Assembly: GCF_000350225.1 (NCBI RefSeq)
Contig: NW_005178533.1
Coordinates: 236,625-300,624, forward strand
Source: Chondrus crispus
Taxonomy: Eukaryota > Rhodophyta > Florideophyceae > Gigartinales > Gigartinaceae
Direction of reading: 5' to 3'
Length of the DNA: 64,000 nt
Both the position numbers and the translations under genes were made by a program. The notes under the pieces were generated by a model. It saw only the letters and a program-made list of their open reading frames with translations. It was not told the origin of the DNA and made no database searches. Below are positions 30,977 through 40,593 of the stretch, one piece after another (the stretch's first letter is position 1; each line of letters starts with the position of its first letter).

Positions 30977-32064
30977 CTAAAGAGTGTGCCAGTCTGATAT
31001 CAAGATGCCTAAGTCGCGCTTTACGTCCTTCCAGATGGCCTCTTGCGCGCGGGCGAAGTTTTTGTCCTTGCTACAGTTTCGTGCATTCCAAATCGTCTTC
31101 ATGAACACGGCGCTGTCAGGATAAATGCCGTCTGCCAGAAAGTGGAGGAAATGCCTCGTCATTACATTTACGACGTACTTCATGCCAAAAGAAGAGGAGA
31201 CCGGTAATGTACTTCCCATAGTGGACTTGTCAAGCACGTTTATATCACTGCGCCAGCCAGATAATCCAAATTACATAAGCCAGATCCACCCTTCACCATC
31301 AGTCACCCCTCCCGGACGACCGTGCCTTACTCACTTTGCCTTTTTGCACACTTACCTGACTTTTTAAACAGGCTTTCCATTCATAGTGTTGACAGTAGCA
31401 ACCTGCAACCATTCCCGAGAACCCACGGGAAGCATTAATGCGAAAGTGCCGTTGTTATTCTTTCCCATAAGGGCTTCGAAAGTATTCTGAGCCGAATTCT
31501 TCCACTACAGCTTTTAAACCCTTTGAACGAATCCATGGCCGACGATCCCGACAAACAGCCGTGCTCATCGACAGCGTCTGAAGAAATCCTGTATGTCCTT
31601 ATACGAAGTGTTTAAGTTAAACGCTACAGCGGGTGAACACCAAGTATGCCCAGAGAATCATTCTTCCTGACAAAAAATTGACGCATGAATGTGCTCTCAT
31701 ACACGCGCGTGAAAAACGATCGACGCAGTATGAGTTGTATTTGAAATTAATGGTCTTCGTATACGTAGCCGTCATTGAAATAATCGCGCAAAATCCTCTG
31801 AACTCCCTCTTCGAAGTTTCGCGCCTTGTTCGGCCGGATATTTGCATGCGAAACGCCATGCTGACTTGTTACTGCGACCTCGTCATCGTCGTCATATTGG
31901 CGTCGCCGCATCCACGACAGCACTACAGCTTCGTCTCCGTCGCTGTTCTCAATGTACTGGAGGAAGTTATCAAGAGCCTGCATTGCGGGGGACTGGAATT
32001 CGTATGAGGGTGGCCTCGTGCGCTTTAGAATTGCGAACTTCCGTTGGTGTTTGCGGGAATACAA
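30977..32064 (-). pseudogene. PIF/Harbinger (HARBI1-like) transposase relic
   Basis: Minus-strand pieces follow the normal order. N-terminus (31747-32064): H-G-V-S-H-A-N-I-R-P-N-K-A-R-N, E-E-G-V-Q-R-I-L-R-D-Y-F. Then F-Q-I-Q-L-I-L-R-R-S-F-F-T-R-V past a stop. A central block (about 31370-31440) reads N-A-S-R-G-F-S-G-M-V-A-G-C-Y and H-Y-E-W-K-A-C-L-K, where the family has GFPGM.GSIDC..W..W. The C-terminus (30977-31250) reads N-V-L-D-K-S and F-L-A-D-G-I-Y-P with the final D-V-K-R-D-L-G-I-L. The catalytic Asp after GS(I) is replaced (C-Y-C). At least two stops and two frame changes are present. No terminal repeats or Myb-like partner gene were found. A hairpin GATAGAATG/CATTCTATC lies at 32073-32103. 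Confidence 0.7.
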
Positions 32065-32552
32065 TCAAGGTGGATAGAATGACTAGTCATAAAACATTCT
32101 ATCGAGAGTACTGGCTATTAGCAAGTGTACACGTTAAAATTATATTCGGCTATCCCCTCGTCTGTGCTAGGCCCTATATAGGGATCAGCGGACAACTTTT
32201 CGACGTAACTTGGGGACTATTTCGATTTAAGGCATAAATTTTTGGTACCATTTACTGGCTGGTTAGACGGTCTCATTGGTCATGTTTCGTGCAGATTCCG
32301 GTTATAGAAGTGACAGGACGCGTGTCAACAGCTCTGCAAACCCGTCACAGAGACTTGAGGTTGCAGCCTGGCTCGAGTATGATACGAAAATATTCAATTT
32401 TTGCGGCCAAATTTTGGCGCGAACTCCGATTTGTTGCATTTTCAGAAAGCGAAACGGTCGCGCATGCGCGCCACGAGCTCAAAATCGATTAAAATGTCAT
32501 TGTGTCCATCGCAGAACCGATAGGACAATAGCTGCGAACGGAGCAAGAGAGA

Positions 32553-35263
32553 ATGGAGTCTTGCTTTGAAGAAGACTCGTCGGATATCGAGGGCGCGATG
32601 GCTGAGCTGGTGACCTTGAGAATTCATGACGATGAGGGCGCTGCAACGAATCGCAAAGCGCTTGAGGTCAACGTGGAAGGTTTAAATGCGAGTGTGGTGG
32701 AGGCCGACGGTTCCCCTGATGGCAATCTGATTGCCAATGCTGAGAGGACGAAGGAGGTGTGTCCTGACGCACTTGCAGGCTCTCGTGGTCGTGGTGCCGC
32801 TCGGAGAGGCGCTCGCAGAGGCGCCTGCGGAAGAGGCCGCGGACATGGACGCGTAGGAGTATCGGCTGTAACGAGAAAAAGTGAAGCTGCAGCGGCACTT
32901 GCGGGATTTCCAAAGGAAGTACCCAGTTTCACACCACTTCCATTGCCTCAAAACCCTGCCAAACGAGCTCTGAGGCTACGTGTACGTGGTCTCGTCCTTC
33001 CATCACCGTCTCGCCAGTTTAAATTCTACTTTTCGGATGATGTCTTGCGCGAAATTGTGGCCAATACAAACGCTTATGCATTGAGCAAGGGGACAGGAAG
33101 CGGAAGAAGGTGGCACGATGACATTAGATGAATTGAAAAGATGGTTTGGTATCCGTATCTTTATGGGTGTCTACTGTGCACCATCACTAAGTGAGTACTG
33201 GAAAGATGATGACGCTTTACCAGACTTCAAGCTACGTCGAGTCATGTCGCAATATCGGTTCGAGCAAATAAAGCAGTTCCTGCACGTCTCTAATCATGTG
33301 AAGGATCAGTCCGATGACTACTTTTTTAACAAACTCGATCCTCTTATGAGCCACATCAAAAAAGTATGTCTGGAACGTTGGATCCCTGGCTTCAATATTT
33401 CTGTTGATGAAATGATGATTTTTTGCGAGGGCAGATCCCTCGAGACAGTGCGCATGAAGAACAAACCCATTCCTGCAGGGTTCAAGATGTGGGCAGCGTG
33501 TGAGGCCGGCTATGTTATTAATTTTTTCGAACATTCTAATCGCTTCCCGTGGATGTATCTAGAACATTACAAGGGAAAGCTCATGCACGCATCGGCCGTC
33601 GTCGCGTATCTTCTCGAGTGTTTACCTGGTAGAGATGGGGACTGCTTGTACCATGTATTCGTGGATAACCTATTTTCTAGTCTTGCGCTCTTTGCACACG
33701 AGCGCAAGCTCAAGATTGAATGTACAGGAACAACGCGCGAATCGGAAAGGATTTCCGGACGAGCTTAAGATTCGTGGCAGTGCCGATAAGTTTATGGACA
33801 CTTTCGGCGGTTGTGTGATCAGCGATGGCAATGAGGATGTCCTTGCGTTTGTATGGATAGACAATAATGCAGTGCAAATGCTTACGACGGGATTTCGAAT
33901 CGGTGCTGAGAACAGGGTGGAGCGGCTTCGTCGACGACCGCGAATGACATCCACAAATGGACCGAAGGTGCGCGCGGTGTTCGGATCGGATGCCACAAAA
34001 AGCTTCCCATTCCTTCTGCGATAGACAGCTACAATCATCATATGGGGGGTTGTGATATTGCAGATCAGCTGCATAGTAGCTACAGAACGCATCACGCTCC
34101 TTCCGTACGTGGCACCCTATCTTAAGCTGGCTTCTTTGTCAAATTTGTACATCGCGACAAAAATGCGATTGCCAGAGCTATGGGGACAGAAGAAAAAGCA
34201 TGGGGGGCACAAAGACTTTCGACTTAGCATCGACGCGGAGTTGATGCGAGCAAGCACGGTCACTGTTCCTGAGACACAAATTCGAAGCGGGGCCAGCGAC
34301 AATAACTCAGTAATCAGCGATCGATGTCGCAAACGTAGGCGGTCGAGCTCAGACCTCCTCGCTGGGGAGGCTCGGTTGGATCAAAATCGTAGCCATATAC
34401 CGGCTTTTGCTAGCCAGAAGGACAGACGGCGTTGCGTCGTGTAGTATAACGACGGACGCGCACGCGGGGAGATTATTAACAGTGCGGCCGTGAACGGTGG
34501 ACCTGTGGGCGGGTGTGCCCACGTGTAGGGAGCGCGCGCGTGCCGAGCGGTCGTAATCTGGCGTACGTGTACAGTAGTGCACGTGTCGGCCAAGCGGTAG
34601 TCTGCTAGTATTACGCGTGTACGCTAGCACACGTGGCCTCCGTGCGGTAGTCTGTAAGCAGCGCGTGTGTACAGTAGCACACACGTGTAGCTGCAGCGTC
34701 CGCGCGGTAATTAGGAATTGAGGCGCTAGTTTTTTAATGGCTTACAGTACCTGGTACGCACTAGGCGGCAGGTACTGTATACTGGGACAGGTATCCGAGG
34801 TGTCTCTCTGAGGGGTAAAGACCTGACACCCGTCCCCACCAGTAAACTGGGGCAAGCTCGCCCCCGTCCCTTTCGCGCCTATATACGTCCGTTTCGGTTG
34901 TCTATCGCTGGCGCTGGCTTCTAACCCGTTACCGGTCGCTCCCGCTCACGCATCACGGGGCGACTGCGCGTAACCGGCCAGTGAGCCACTCCCTTTTCGC
35001 GAGCTCGTCCGATCGGTTCACTTAGCGCGTCGCGTCCACGCCGCTTGCTGCCTCGCTATAGCCTCCGCCTCTCACCCAACCCAGGGCGGAGAGGAGTTAT
35101 CCCACACGTCGTCTGCTACAAGAAGTCTTCAATCAAATGCGCGAGCTGCGATGTTTTTCTGTGCGTTAACAAGCGTCAGTGCTACGCTGTGTACCACCAA
35201 ATGTCTGCTGATATGTTAGAATCATTGCGCGCAAAGCCGATTGCCCCTTCGAACAACGAATAG
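32553..35263 (+). pseudogene. piggyBac (DDE_Tnp_1_7) transposase, about four frame changes and one insertion
   Basis: The ATG at 32553 begins an acidic N-terminus followed by an Arg/Gly-rich stretch (residues about 75-98). The catalytic part starts at 33118 (T-L-D-E-L-K-R-W-F-G) and contains S-V-D-E-M-M-I, M-K-N-K-P-I-P-A-G-F-K-M-W and H-V-F-V-D-N-L-F-S-S, the usual piggyBac landmarks including catalytic Asp residues. NRKGFPDEL (about 33745) and Y-N-H-H-M-G-G-C-D-I-A-D-Q-L (about 34030) follow in other frames, so frames change near 33120, 33735, 33995 and 34125. The Cys-rich C-terminal zinc module is split by the solo LTR: R-R-C-V-V ends at 34439 and C-Y-K-K ... I-K-C-A-S-C-D-V-F-L-C-V resumes at about 35110. 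Confidence 0.85.
34440..35106. mobile_element. solo LTR inserted in the piggyBac relic
   Basis: 667 bases beginning TGTAGTATAAC and ending TTATCCCACA, flanked by the 5-base direct duplication CGTCG (34435-34439 and 35107-35111). TG...CA ends plus a 5-base duplication are the mark of an LTR left after recombination between two LTRs. Inside are a TATATA-like box (about 34881) and three or four degenerate ~50-bp repeats (about 34490-34715), each with CACGTG and a G-C-G-G-T-A-G-T-C-T-G-like tail. It resembles neither of the other two LTR families in the window, so its family is unknown. The intact duplication suggests moderate youth. Confidence 0.85.
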
Positions 35264-35623
35264 AACAGAACGTCTTCAACTTCGGGCCGGAAATAGCACG
35301 CGTTAGAGCAGTAGTTAGGACTCCGAGCTAAAACGACTCTTGATAACCATTTATGAGGTCGCTGAATGGATTGAGCATGGTTGTGCGTCTTATTCCCTGC
35401 TACAAGTACACTGAAATGAGGGTTGAAGTCTCAACATTTCGTCATCTGGCAGAAACGGCAATAAGTTTATCAAAATTATAGATTTTGTTATGTCCTAATA
35501 AGGGCCCAAGCCTGCACAGACAAGGGGATAGAACCGCCGCGTTGGAGATGCTCTTAAAGAGCATTTGGTGTTTTCAAGAAAATTCTACAACAGTTTGTTC
35601 TCATATGAGGACTCAATGTCCAA
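35264..35623. other. right flank of the piggyBac relic, no gene
   Basis: AT-rich, with only short frames. It contains the candidate right terminal repeat near 35514-35530 and a CTCTTAAAGAG palindrome at about 35550. Confidence 0.4.
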
Positions 35624-35625
35624 TA

Positions 35626-37031
35626 CAGAGGGGGGACTCTCATTAGTGCCACATTTACTAATGTCACCCTCCCATTAATGCCGGCCAGACGTACGAACAC
35701 GAAAAGTGCCACGTGTCACACGGGTCTAGGTGTTATGCAGCCGTTCTGTCGATGAAGCTACGACAAGTTGAATTAAATCCATCAAGAACCAGATCGTTGA
35801 TCCGTTTCTGATCCTGCGATCTTTCAGCGCTGCACTACAATTATGAAATTCCTCTTTAGAATGAAGCGAGACAGTAGGGATTTGGGGAAGAGAAAAAGAT
35901 GTCCTACGGAGTTAGAAGTAGACTTGCGAAAGGTCAAGAGCCTGATACTGCTTTTCGCTACAAACAGACACTACTGACAGCGCTAGAAGGGAGGTAGATG
36001 TCGCCAGAAAGAGAGAGAGAAAAGAGGACACCCTGGAATAAAAAGTGGTTTGTGCCATTGCCGCAACTTCGTCATCGCGCTGCTCTCGTGAGCAACTCCC
36101 CTCGTCCGGTGACGAGGAGACCGCGCACCAATCCAAGGCCTTATTTGATCGACACGTCCGTCCGTCTCGCGTGAAAACATGTGAAAGCGGCATCCAAGCC
36201 CCATTCCATTCGCCGAACAGCATTCACAGACCTTAGCTTGTCCTCTTAATGGATCCGGTTCCGGAAATAAAAAAGGCAACGCCCAAGCGCCTGACAATAG
36301 CGCAGAAGCTAGACATTGCAGATCTGCTCGAAAAGGGACACTGTACCGAAGCAATTGAGCGGCAGTTCGGCATCGCAGGGCGCACCGTGCGAAACATCAG
36401 AGCAACTGCTCCCAAATTACTCCGCGTAGCCAACAAGGAGCCCAAATCACTGCAGTTGAAGACCCGTCAGGCTGTATGGCTCCCAAATCTAGAGGCTAAG
36501 CTGCTCGAATTTCTCATGTGGAACGGTGGGTAAATATTGAGTCCGACGAAAGTGTGGTTGAGGCGTTTGTTAATGATGCCATGGACGTTTTTGAGTCAGT
36601 TCAGGGTGTGACGAATACAACTACAACGCAATCAAGTGATGAAGATGGGAGCGCAGAGGACGCAAGGGAGCGAAGGACTGTCCCCTCTGTCGTTGAGATT
36701 GCGGAATTGTTTGGAGAGCTGGAAGATTTGGCTACTGAATGTCAAGTTTCAGACGCTCTATCGTATCTGAGGTCCGCAAAGCGCGCGTTTCTTGTTGGAT
36801 TTCGCTACTACATATACTGTGCACACCCCCCCACCTGTATACTGGCCAGGGGGCACTCCTTTTTACCACATTTCTCACTGCAACACACGACAGAGACCGA
36901 ACGCGGAGCAGGCAGACGTTAATTACCGAATGCATGAAATAGATGTGACGACGTCATCTATTAATGCCGTCTCCCATTAGTGCAAATTTTGGGGTCTTAC
37001 ACGGGGCGGCACTAATGAGTAGGGCCCTCTG
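35626..37031 (+). mobile_element. pogo-like (Tc1/mariner superfamily) element with TA duplication
   Basis: 1406 bases flanked by TA at 35624-35625 and 37032-37033. Terminal inverted repeats: CAGAGGGGGGACTCTCATTA at the left and CAGAGGGCCCTACTCATTAG on the reverse of the right, both running into G-T-G-C-C-R-C. A second inner block (C-C-C-A-T-T-A-A-T-G-C-C-G) is also inverted. The ends match the family of 30117-30786. The transposase remnant is at 36249-36800. Confidence 0.85.
36249..36800 (+). pseudogene. pogo-like transposase, internally deleted
   Basis: The ATG at 36249 opens a pogo/CENP-B-type N-terminus: K-R-L-T-I-A-Q-K-L-D-I-A-D-L-L-E-K-G and a recognition helix F-G-I-A-G-R-T-V-R-N-I, then the start of the second helix-turn-helix (L-P-N-L-E-A-K-L-L-E-F-L). 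After a frame change near 36525 the sequence jumps to an acidic C-terminus (D-E-S-V-V-E-A-F-V-N-D-A-M-D-V-F; V-S-D-A-L-S-Y-L-R-S-A-K-R-A-F). The whole DDE catalytic domain, about 250 residues in the family, is gone. The protein could still bind its own ends if expressed, but cannot cut. Confidence 0.7.
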
Positions 37032-37033
37032 TA

Positions 37034-38955
37034 TTCACTACTGTAGCAAATGTCTTGATGACAAGTGATCTTGCTTGTACTGTATCGGGGCTTTTCAATT
37101 AATTTCATGTGAGATCATTTTCAACTTTTTGTCTGGACCTTTGCTTTTGGCAAAAGAAAGGAGAAGGATGTAGTTGCGGATGCACTTCACTTATGCGCTG
37201 CGGAAGGGTAAATTGCAGTGAGAATTGTATATCCTTCACATTCACCTCAGAAATGCCTTACAAAGAGGCCTTTGCCAGAGATTTGAAACGTGTCGTAGTG
37301 ATACTTTCGAAACGGGAACGTTTGTTTAACTGACAACTGGTTGTTTACACACACTGTTTACATTAGAATCCGAATCATTCATCATAATGAAAACTGCTAC
37401 CCCAGTGTTCTGCAAGATGTTGTTGCCTAGAGCAAGCACGTTAAGGATGGTGCTCAAATTGACTATTCAAATTTGCAATTTAACTGATATTTTCTGCGAG
37501 AAGTTGGCTTCATACGAGACCTTGTCTGAGCTCATGTGAGGAAAAGCCGTTGTCGTCCAGACACTAGAGCGAAAATTCATTGTAAGTAGTACTTACTAAG
37601 TACAGTCGTGCAACATTTGGGGATGACATTCATATCTACAGTATTGCAAAGCACATCTGAAGATTAACAGCATGCGATGCCCATCGAAGTCAGTGATATA
37701 CTGTAAGGTTACATCTAACCGTGTAATAATATTATGGTTAGATGTACAGTAATATTGCACAGGGACTGTCCTATGGCATATGCCTCGATTGATTACTGTA
37801 GTGCATGTGCTGTATGCTCTTTTTGCGTGAGAGCACCTTTTCTCTCATCTTTTACATTTAACAATCGAACCCCAGGTTAGGGCTTTGATATTCGAATCAT
37901 GTACCGCATTAGGCCATCTACCCGTAGATCAATCTTAAGATGACCCCTTTTAAGAATATTCGAGGTCTGGGAGCTAACATGTTATATTGGTCAAGTTAGG
38001 ATGTCGAGCCACGATTCCTACGAGGGGATGACCAATGGATATGCAGCAAAGCACAAGTACTGTAGTGAATACTTGCTGAACTTTCGATTATGCATCGTCA
38101 CTTTTCATCTTAACGTTTTGCTACTGTACGTCACTGCCGGGTAAGCGGCGCTACACTGTACCTGGTATTCAAAAGCACCGATTGAGCACCTTGCTCCGCC
38201 ATCAGAGAATAATAGATCAATACGCTTAGATGAGATACCCACAGCGCTTTGAATTCCGTTCAATTTTTTTGTATTCGAAGGGCCCTTTTTGTCCTTCGCG
38301 CACGAGCACTGGGGAACGAAAATATCATCATGCCCGAAGTGCTGTACTGTAATGGCATTTCTTCCGCAAAACGGGACTAGGTCACAAATGCGTACGACTT
38401 CAGCATCTACAGTATCCCGGTTGCATCCCAAGTATTCAGGTTTTCTGCATTGCAAGCACAATACCGTAATACAGGGCTGTACCCAAAAGGGTACCGTGCA
38501 TGCGGGCGCTAGTGAGGTTAATACGATTTCATTTATTGTACAATACCCTGTACTTCCACTCTGCGGCAGAACTTACCGTGAAAGGGATGATTTCTGGAGA
38601 AATCGACGTGCTGTGGTCTCGCTTGTCGTACTGAAGTTTCCCGCTACGTGAAATATGTAAGATACGAGTACACTGCGAAAGCTTCCCCTAAAGAGGAGGA
38701 GCTTCCCTCAAAACTGCCTTACAGAAGTCTACTGAGGTCAGCATCCAGACTTTCATTTCTACACGATAACTGATCTATCTTTTCTTCTTGTACCTATGCC
38801 TTCTTCGCTCCCTATGATGCCCGTAAGCTTGAGCCTCCTAGGCTACGAGCGGGGCTTCCGGTAGTGCCAATCGGAGTTCCCGTTTGTTGTGCCAGATTAT
38901 CCATCACGGCATGCATGCACAGATCACTTCATCTTTTCTTTCTACCCTATTTGGT
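37034..38955. other. gene-poor AT-rich region
   Basis: No supported gene in 1.9 kb. Frames at 38105-38461 (minus) and 38289-38651 (plus) overlap each other and lack natural starts. The stretch contains about ten TACAGTA or TACTGTA heptamers and near-matches, and a hairpin at 37710-37746. Confidence 0.4.
37710..37746. repeat. hairpin with 11-bp perfect arms
   Basis: TACATCTAACC (37710-37720) pairs with GGTTAGATGTA (37736-37746). Just outside, TACTGTA on the left and TACAGTA on the right extend the symmetry. It could be a very small inverted-repeat element. Confidence 0.8.
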
Positions 38956-38959
38956 TGAC

Positions 38960-38967
38960 TATAAAAA
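38960..38967 (+). promoter_or_regulatory. TATA box of the VWA gene
   Basis: TATAAAAA, 79 bases before the ATG at 39046, a normal spacing for a TATA promoter with a short 5' leader. Confidence 0.65.
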
Positions 38968-39045
38968 CCTCCTCCATCCTCCCGACTGGACGTGCTCATC
39001 TTCACCGCACACCGCAAACAACACTCGTTCCCTCTCGTGATCGTC

Positions 39046-40323
39046 ATGATGTTGAATCTCGTGATTTGCCTCTCTGTCGCGTCCCTCTATGTCGTAGGAG
39101 CTGTTGCGAGCACCGCACTTCGCGGAGGCGACAGCAAAGATCTTCACTCGGTCAGCCATCAACGTCGGTCCATCAGATGCCCCTCCGTCTGCTACAACAA
39201 AAAAGCTCGTGGTATGGTCAGAGCCCGAAAGGATTGCAAGAGGAAACTCAGATTTTGTGAGGTCCGGGACTGCAAACTGAAGGGGGTTACTCCTGGATTA
39301 ACGTGCGGAAGGATCGTTGCTACACCAACACCGGTTCCACCGTTTCTACCTCCCGGTGCTACTGCTACATTCCCGAAAAGCAGAGTTGGTGAGGTGATAA
39401 GCTTTAAGGTGAATATCACTGTTCGGGGCGGATCTGGGGCGAAGAAGGAAGATTTCTATTTGCTGAGTGATGCGACTGGATCTATGTCATCAGCGATTGC
39501 CACATCCAGGGCAAGATTCACTGATGTTGTTCGTCGCAGATCGAAGGTTTCTCGTGATGTGGCTTTTGGCGTTGGGTTTTACCGTGATGAAGAAGACATT
39601 CCCTTCAGAAACTTACAGAGCATTACAACGAACACTACTCCCGTTTTCGCTGCTATCAATTCTCTGCGTGCCGATGGGGGTCTTGACGCACCTGAAGCGA
39701 ACCTTTTTGCTCTGAGCCAGGTGGCAACCCAGGACTTTATCGGTTGGCGTAAGGGTTCTCGCAAGATTCTCGTCTACTTTGGAGACAATCCCGGTCATGA
39801 ACCTACTTGCCCTGACGGCGTTCCTTTGAACAGAACCACAGTCATCAGGCAGCTGAAGGCGAAGGACATCACTGTCGTTGCGACTAGTTTCTCCCCTGGC
39901 CTCAACGACGCGACAACGAGTGCAGAAGGGGACAATCCCCGTCGCAAATTCGCGTGCGGACTCGGAGGCAAGCGAATGAGGGGAGGGCAAGCCACCGCCA
40001 TAACATCAGGCACTGGCGGAGCACTAGTCCCTGCCGCCGACCAGGCAAGCCTTATTGCATCAATCATTGGGGGTGTGGGAGACCTTGCTCAGACTTTGAG
40101 AGTTGACACGAGTGACTGCAAGGGGAAGGTGGGCTTCACGTTTAACCCCAAGCAACCGCTAAAGATCAGCTCCAAGAGTACGCTTACGTTTTCTCAAACT
40201 GCTAGAATTCTCCCTGGTGCTTGCGACGGAGCTGCTACTTTCACTTGCAGGGTGGACTTTAAGCTCAGCGGCGTAAGCCTCGGTATGCAGAAGTTCACTG
40301 TGCATGGATTGAAGGGCTGCTAA
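39046..40323 (+). CDS. secreted von Willebrand factor A (VWA) domain protein
   Basis: 425 residues from the double ATG at 39046/39049; the frame upstream uses only a GTG. Residues 1-22 form a signal peptide (LVICLSVASLYVVGAVA). A basic Cys-rich segment follows (six Cys between residues about 45 and 87), then a Pro-rich hinge (PTPVPPFLPPG, residues 95-104). The VWA domain occupies residues about 136-330. Its metal-ion site begins D-A-T-G-S-M (142-147), close to the integrin-beta type D-x-S/T-x-S, and K-I-L-V-Y-F-G-D-N-P-G-H-E (about 258-270) supplies the second acidic motif. The last 90 residues are a beta-rich domain with four Cys. Such proteins bind ligands outside the cell through Mg2+. Intronless, intact, good promoter: very probably a working host gene. 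Confidence 0.9.
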   Translation: MMLNLVICLSVASLYVVGAVASTALRGGDSKDLHSVSHQRRSIRCPSVCYNKKARGMVRARKDCKRKLRFCEVRDCKLKGVTPGLTCGRIVATPTPVPPFLPPGATATFPKSRVGEVISFKVNITVRGGSGAKKEDFYLLSDATGSMSSAIATSRARFTDVVRRRSKVSRDVAFGVGFYRDEEDIPFRNLQSITTNTTPVFAAINSLRADGGLDAPEANLFALSQVATQDFIGWRKGSRKILVYFGDNPGHEPTCPDGVPLNRTTVIRQLKAKDITVVATSFSPGLNDATTSAEGDNPRRKFACGLGGKRMRGGQATAITSGTGGALVPAADQASLIASIIGGVGDLAQTLRVDTSDCKGKVGFTFNPKQPLKISSKSTLTFSQTARILPGACDGAATFTCRVDFKLSGVSLGMQKFTVHGLKGC

Positions 40324-40593
40324 GTCGATAGATTCTTGAAAAGTAAAGTGTAATTCGAGGGGCTTTATTAGCTGTTTCCCTGAATGTGCGAAGCGATGCT
40401 GAATACATATTTCGGAGCAAAACGCAGCTCTGAGGCGTTTGTAGACATGCTCAAAGAGGCGTGAGAAATTTTTCGTGAGATAAGGGGGTTGCTGCTAGCG
40501 GATGTCTAAAACAGAGGTTGTATCACAGTAGGAAGTCCATCAGAGGCAGTAGGTGCAATACCGTACCGTGTGTACCGTAACTCAGATACAGTA

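Larger units (their letters stand above)
32151..35530 (+). mobile_element. piggyBac element, decayed, with candidate terminal repeats
   Basis: The transposase remains at 32553-35263 are bracketed by an imperfect inverted pair: TATCCCCTCGTCTGTGC at 32151-32167 and its near-match on the reverse of 35514-35530. Each is followed inward by a GGCCCTATATAGG-like block. TTAA tetranucleotides lie 13 and 23 bases outside, so the exact ends and target duplication are unproven. The element was later hit by a solo LTR at 34440-35106. Confidence 0.5.

Noticed and set aside
32130-35560. TTAA target duplication for the piggyBac relic
   Set aside because: TTAA tetramers exist near both candidate ends but at unequal distances from the terminal repeats, so the duplication is not established.
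38105-38651. Overlapping frames on both strands in the 38 kb gap
   Set aside because: Neither has a natural start or a recognisable family, and they overlap each other; chance frames are likely.
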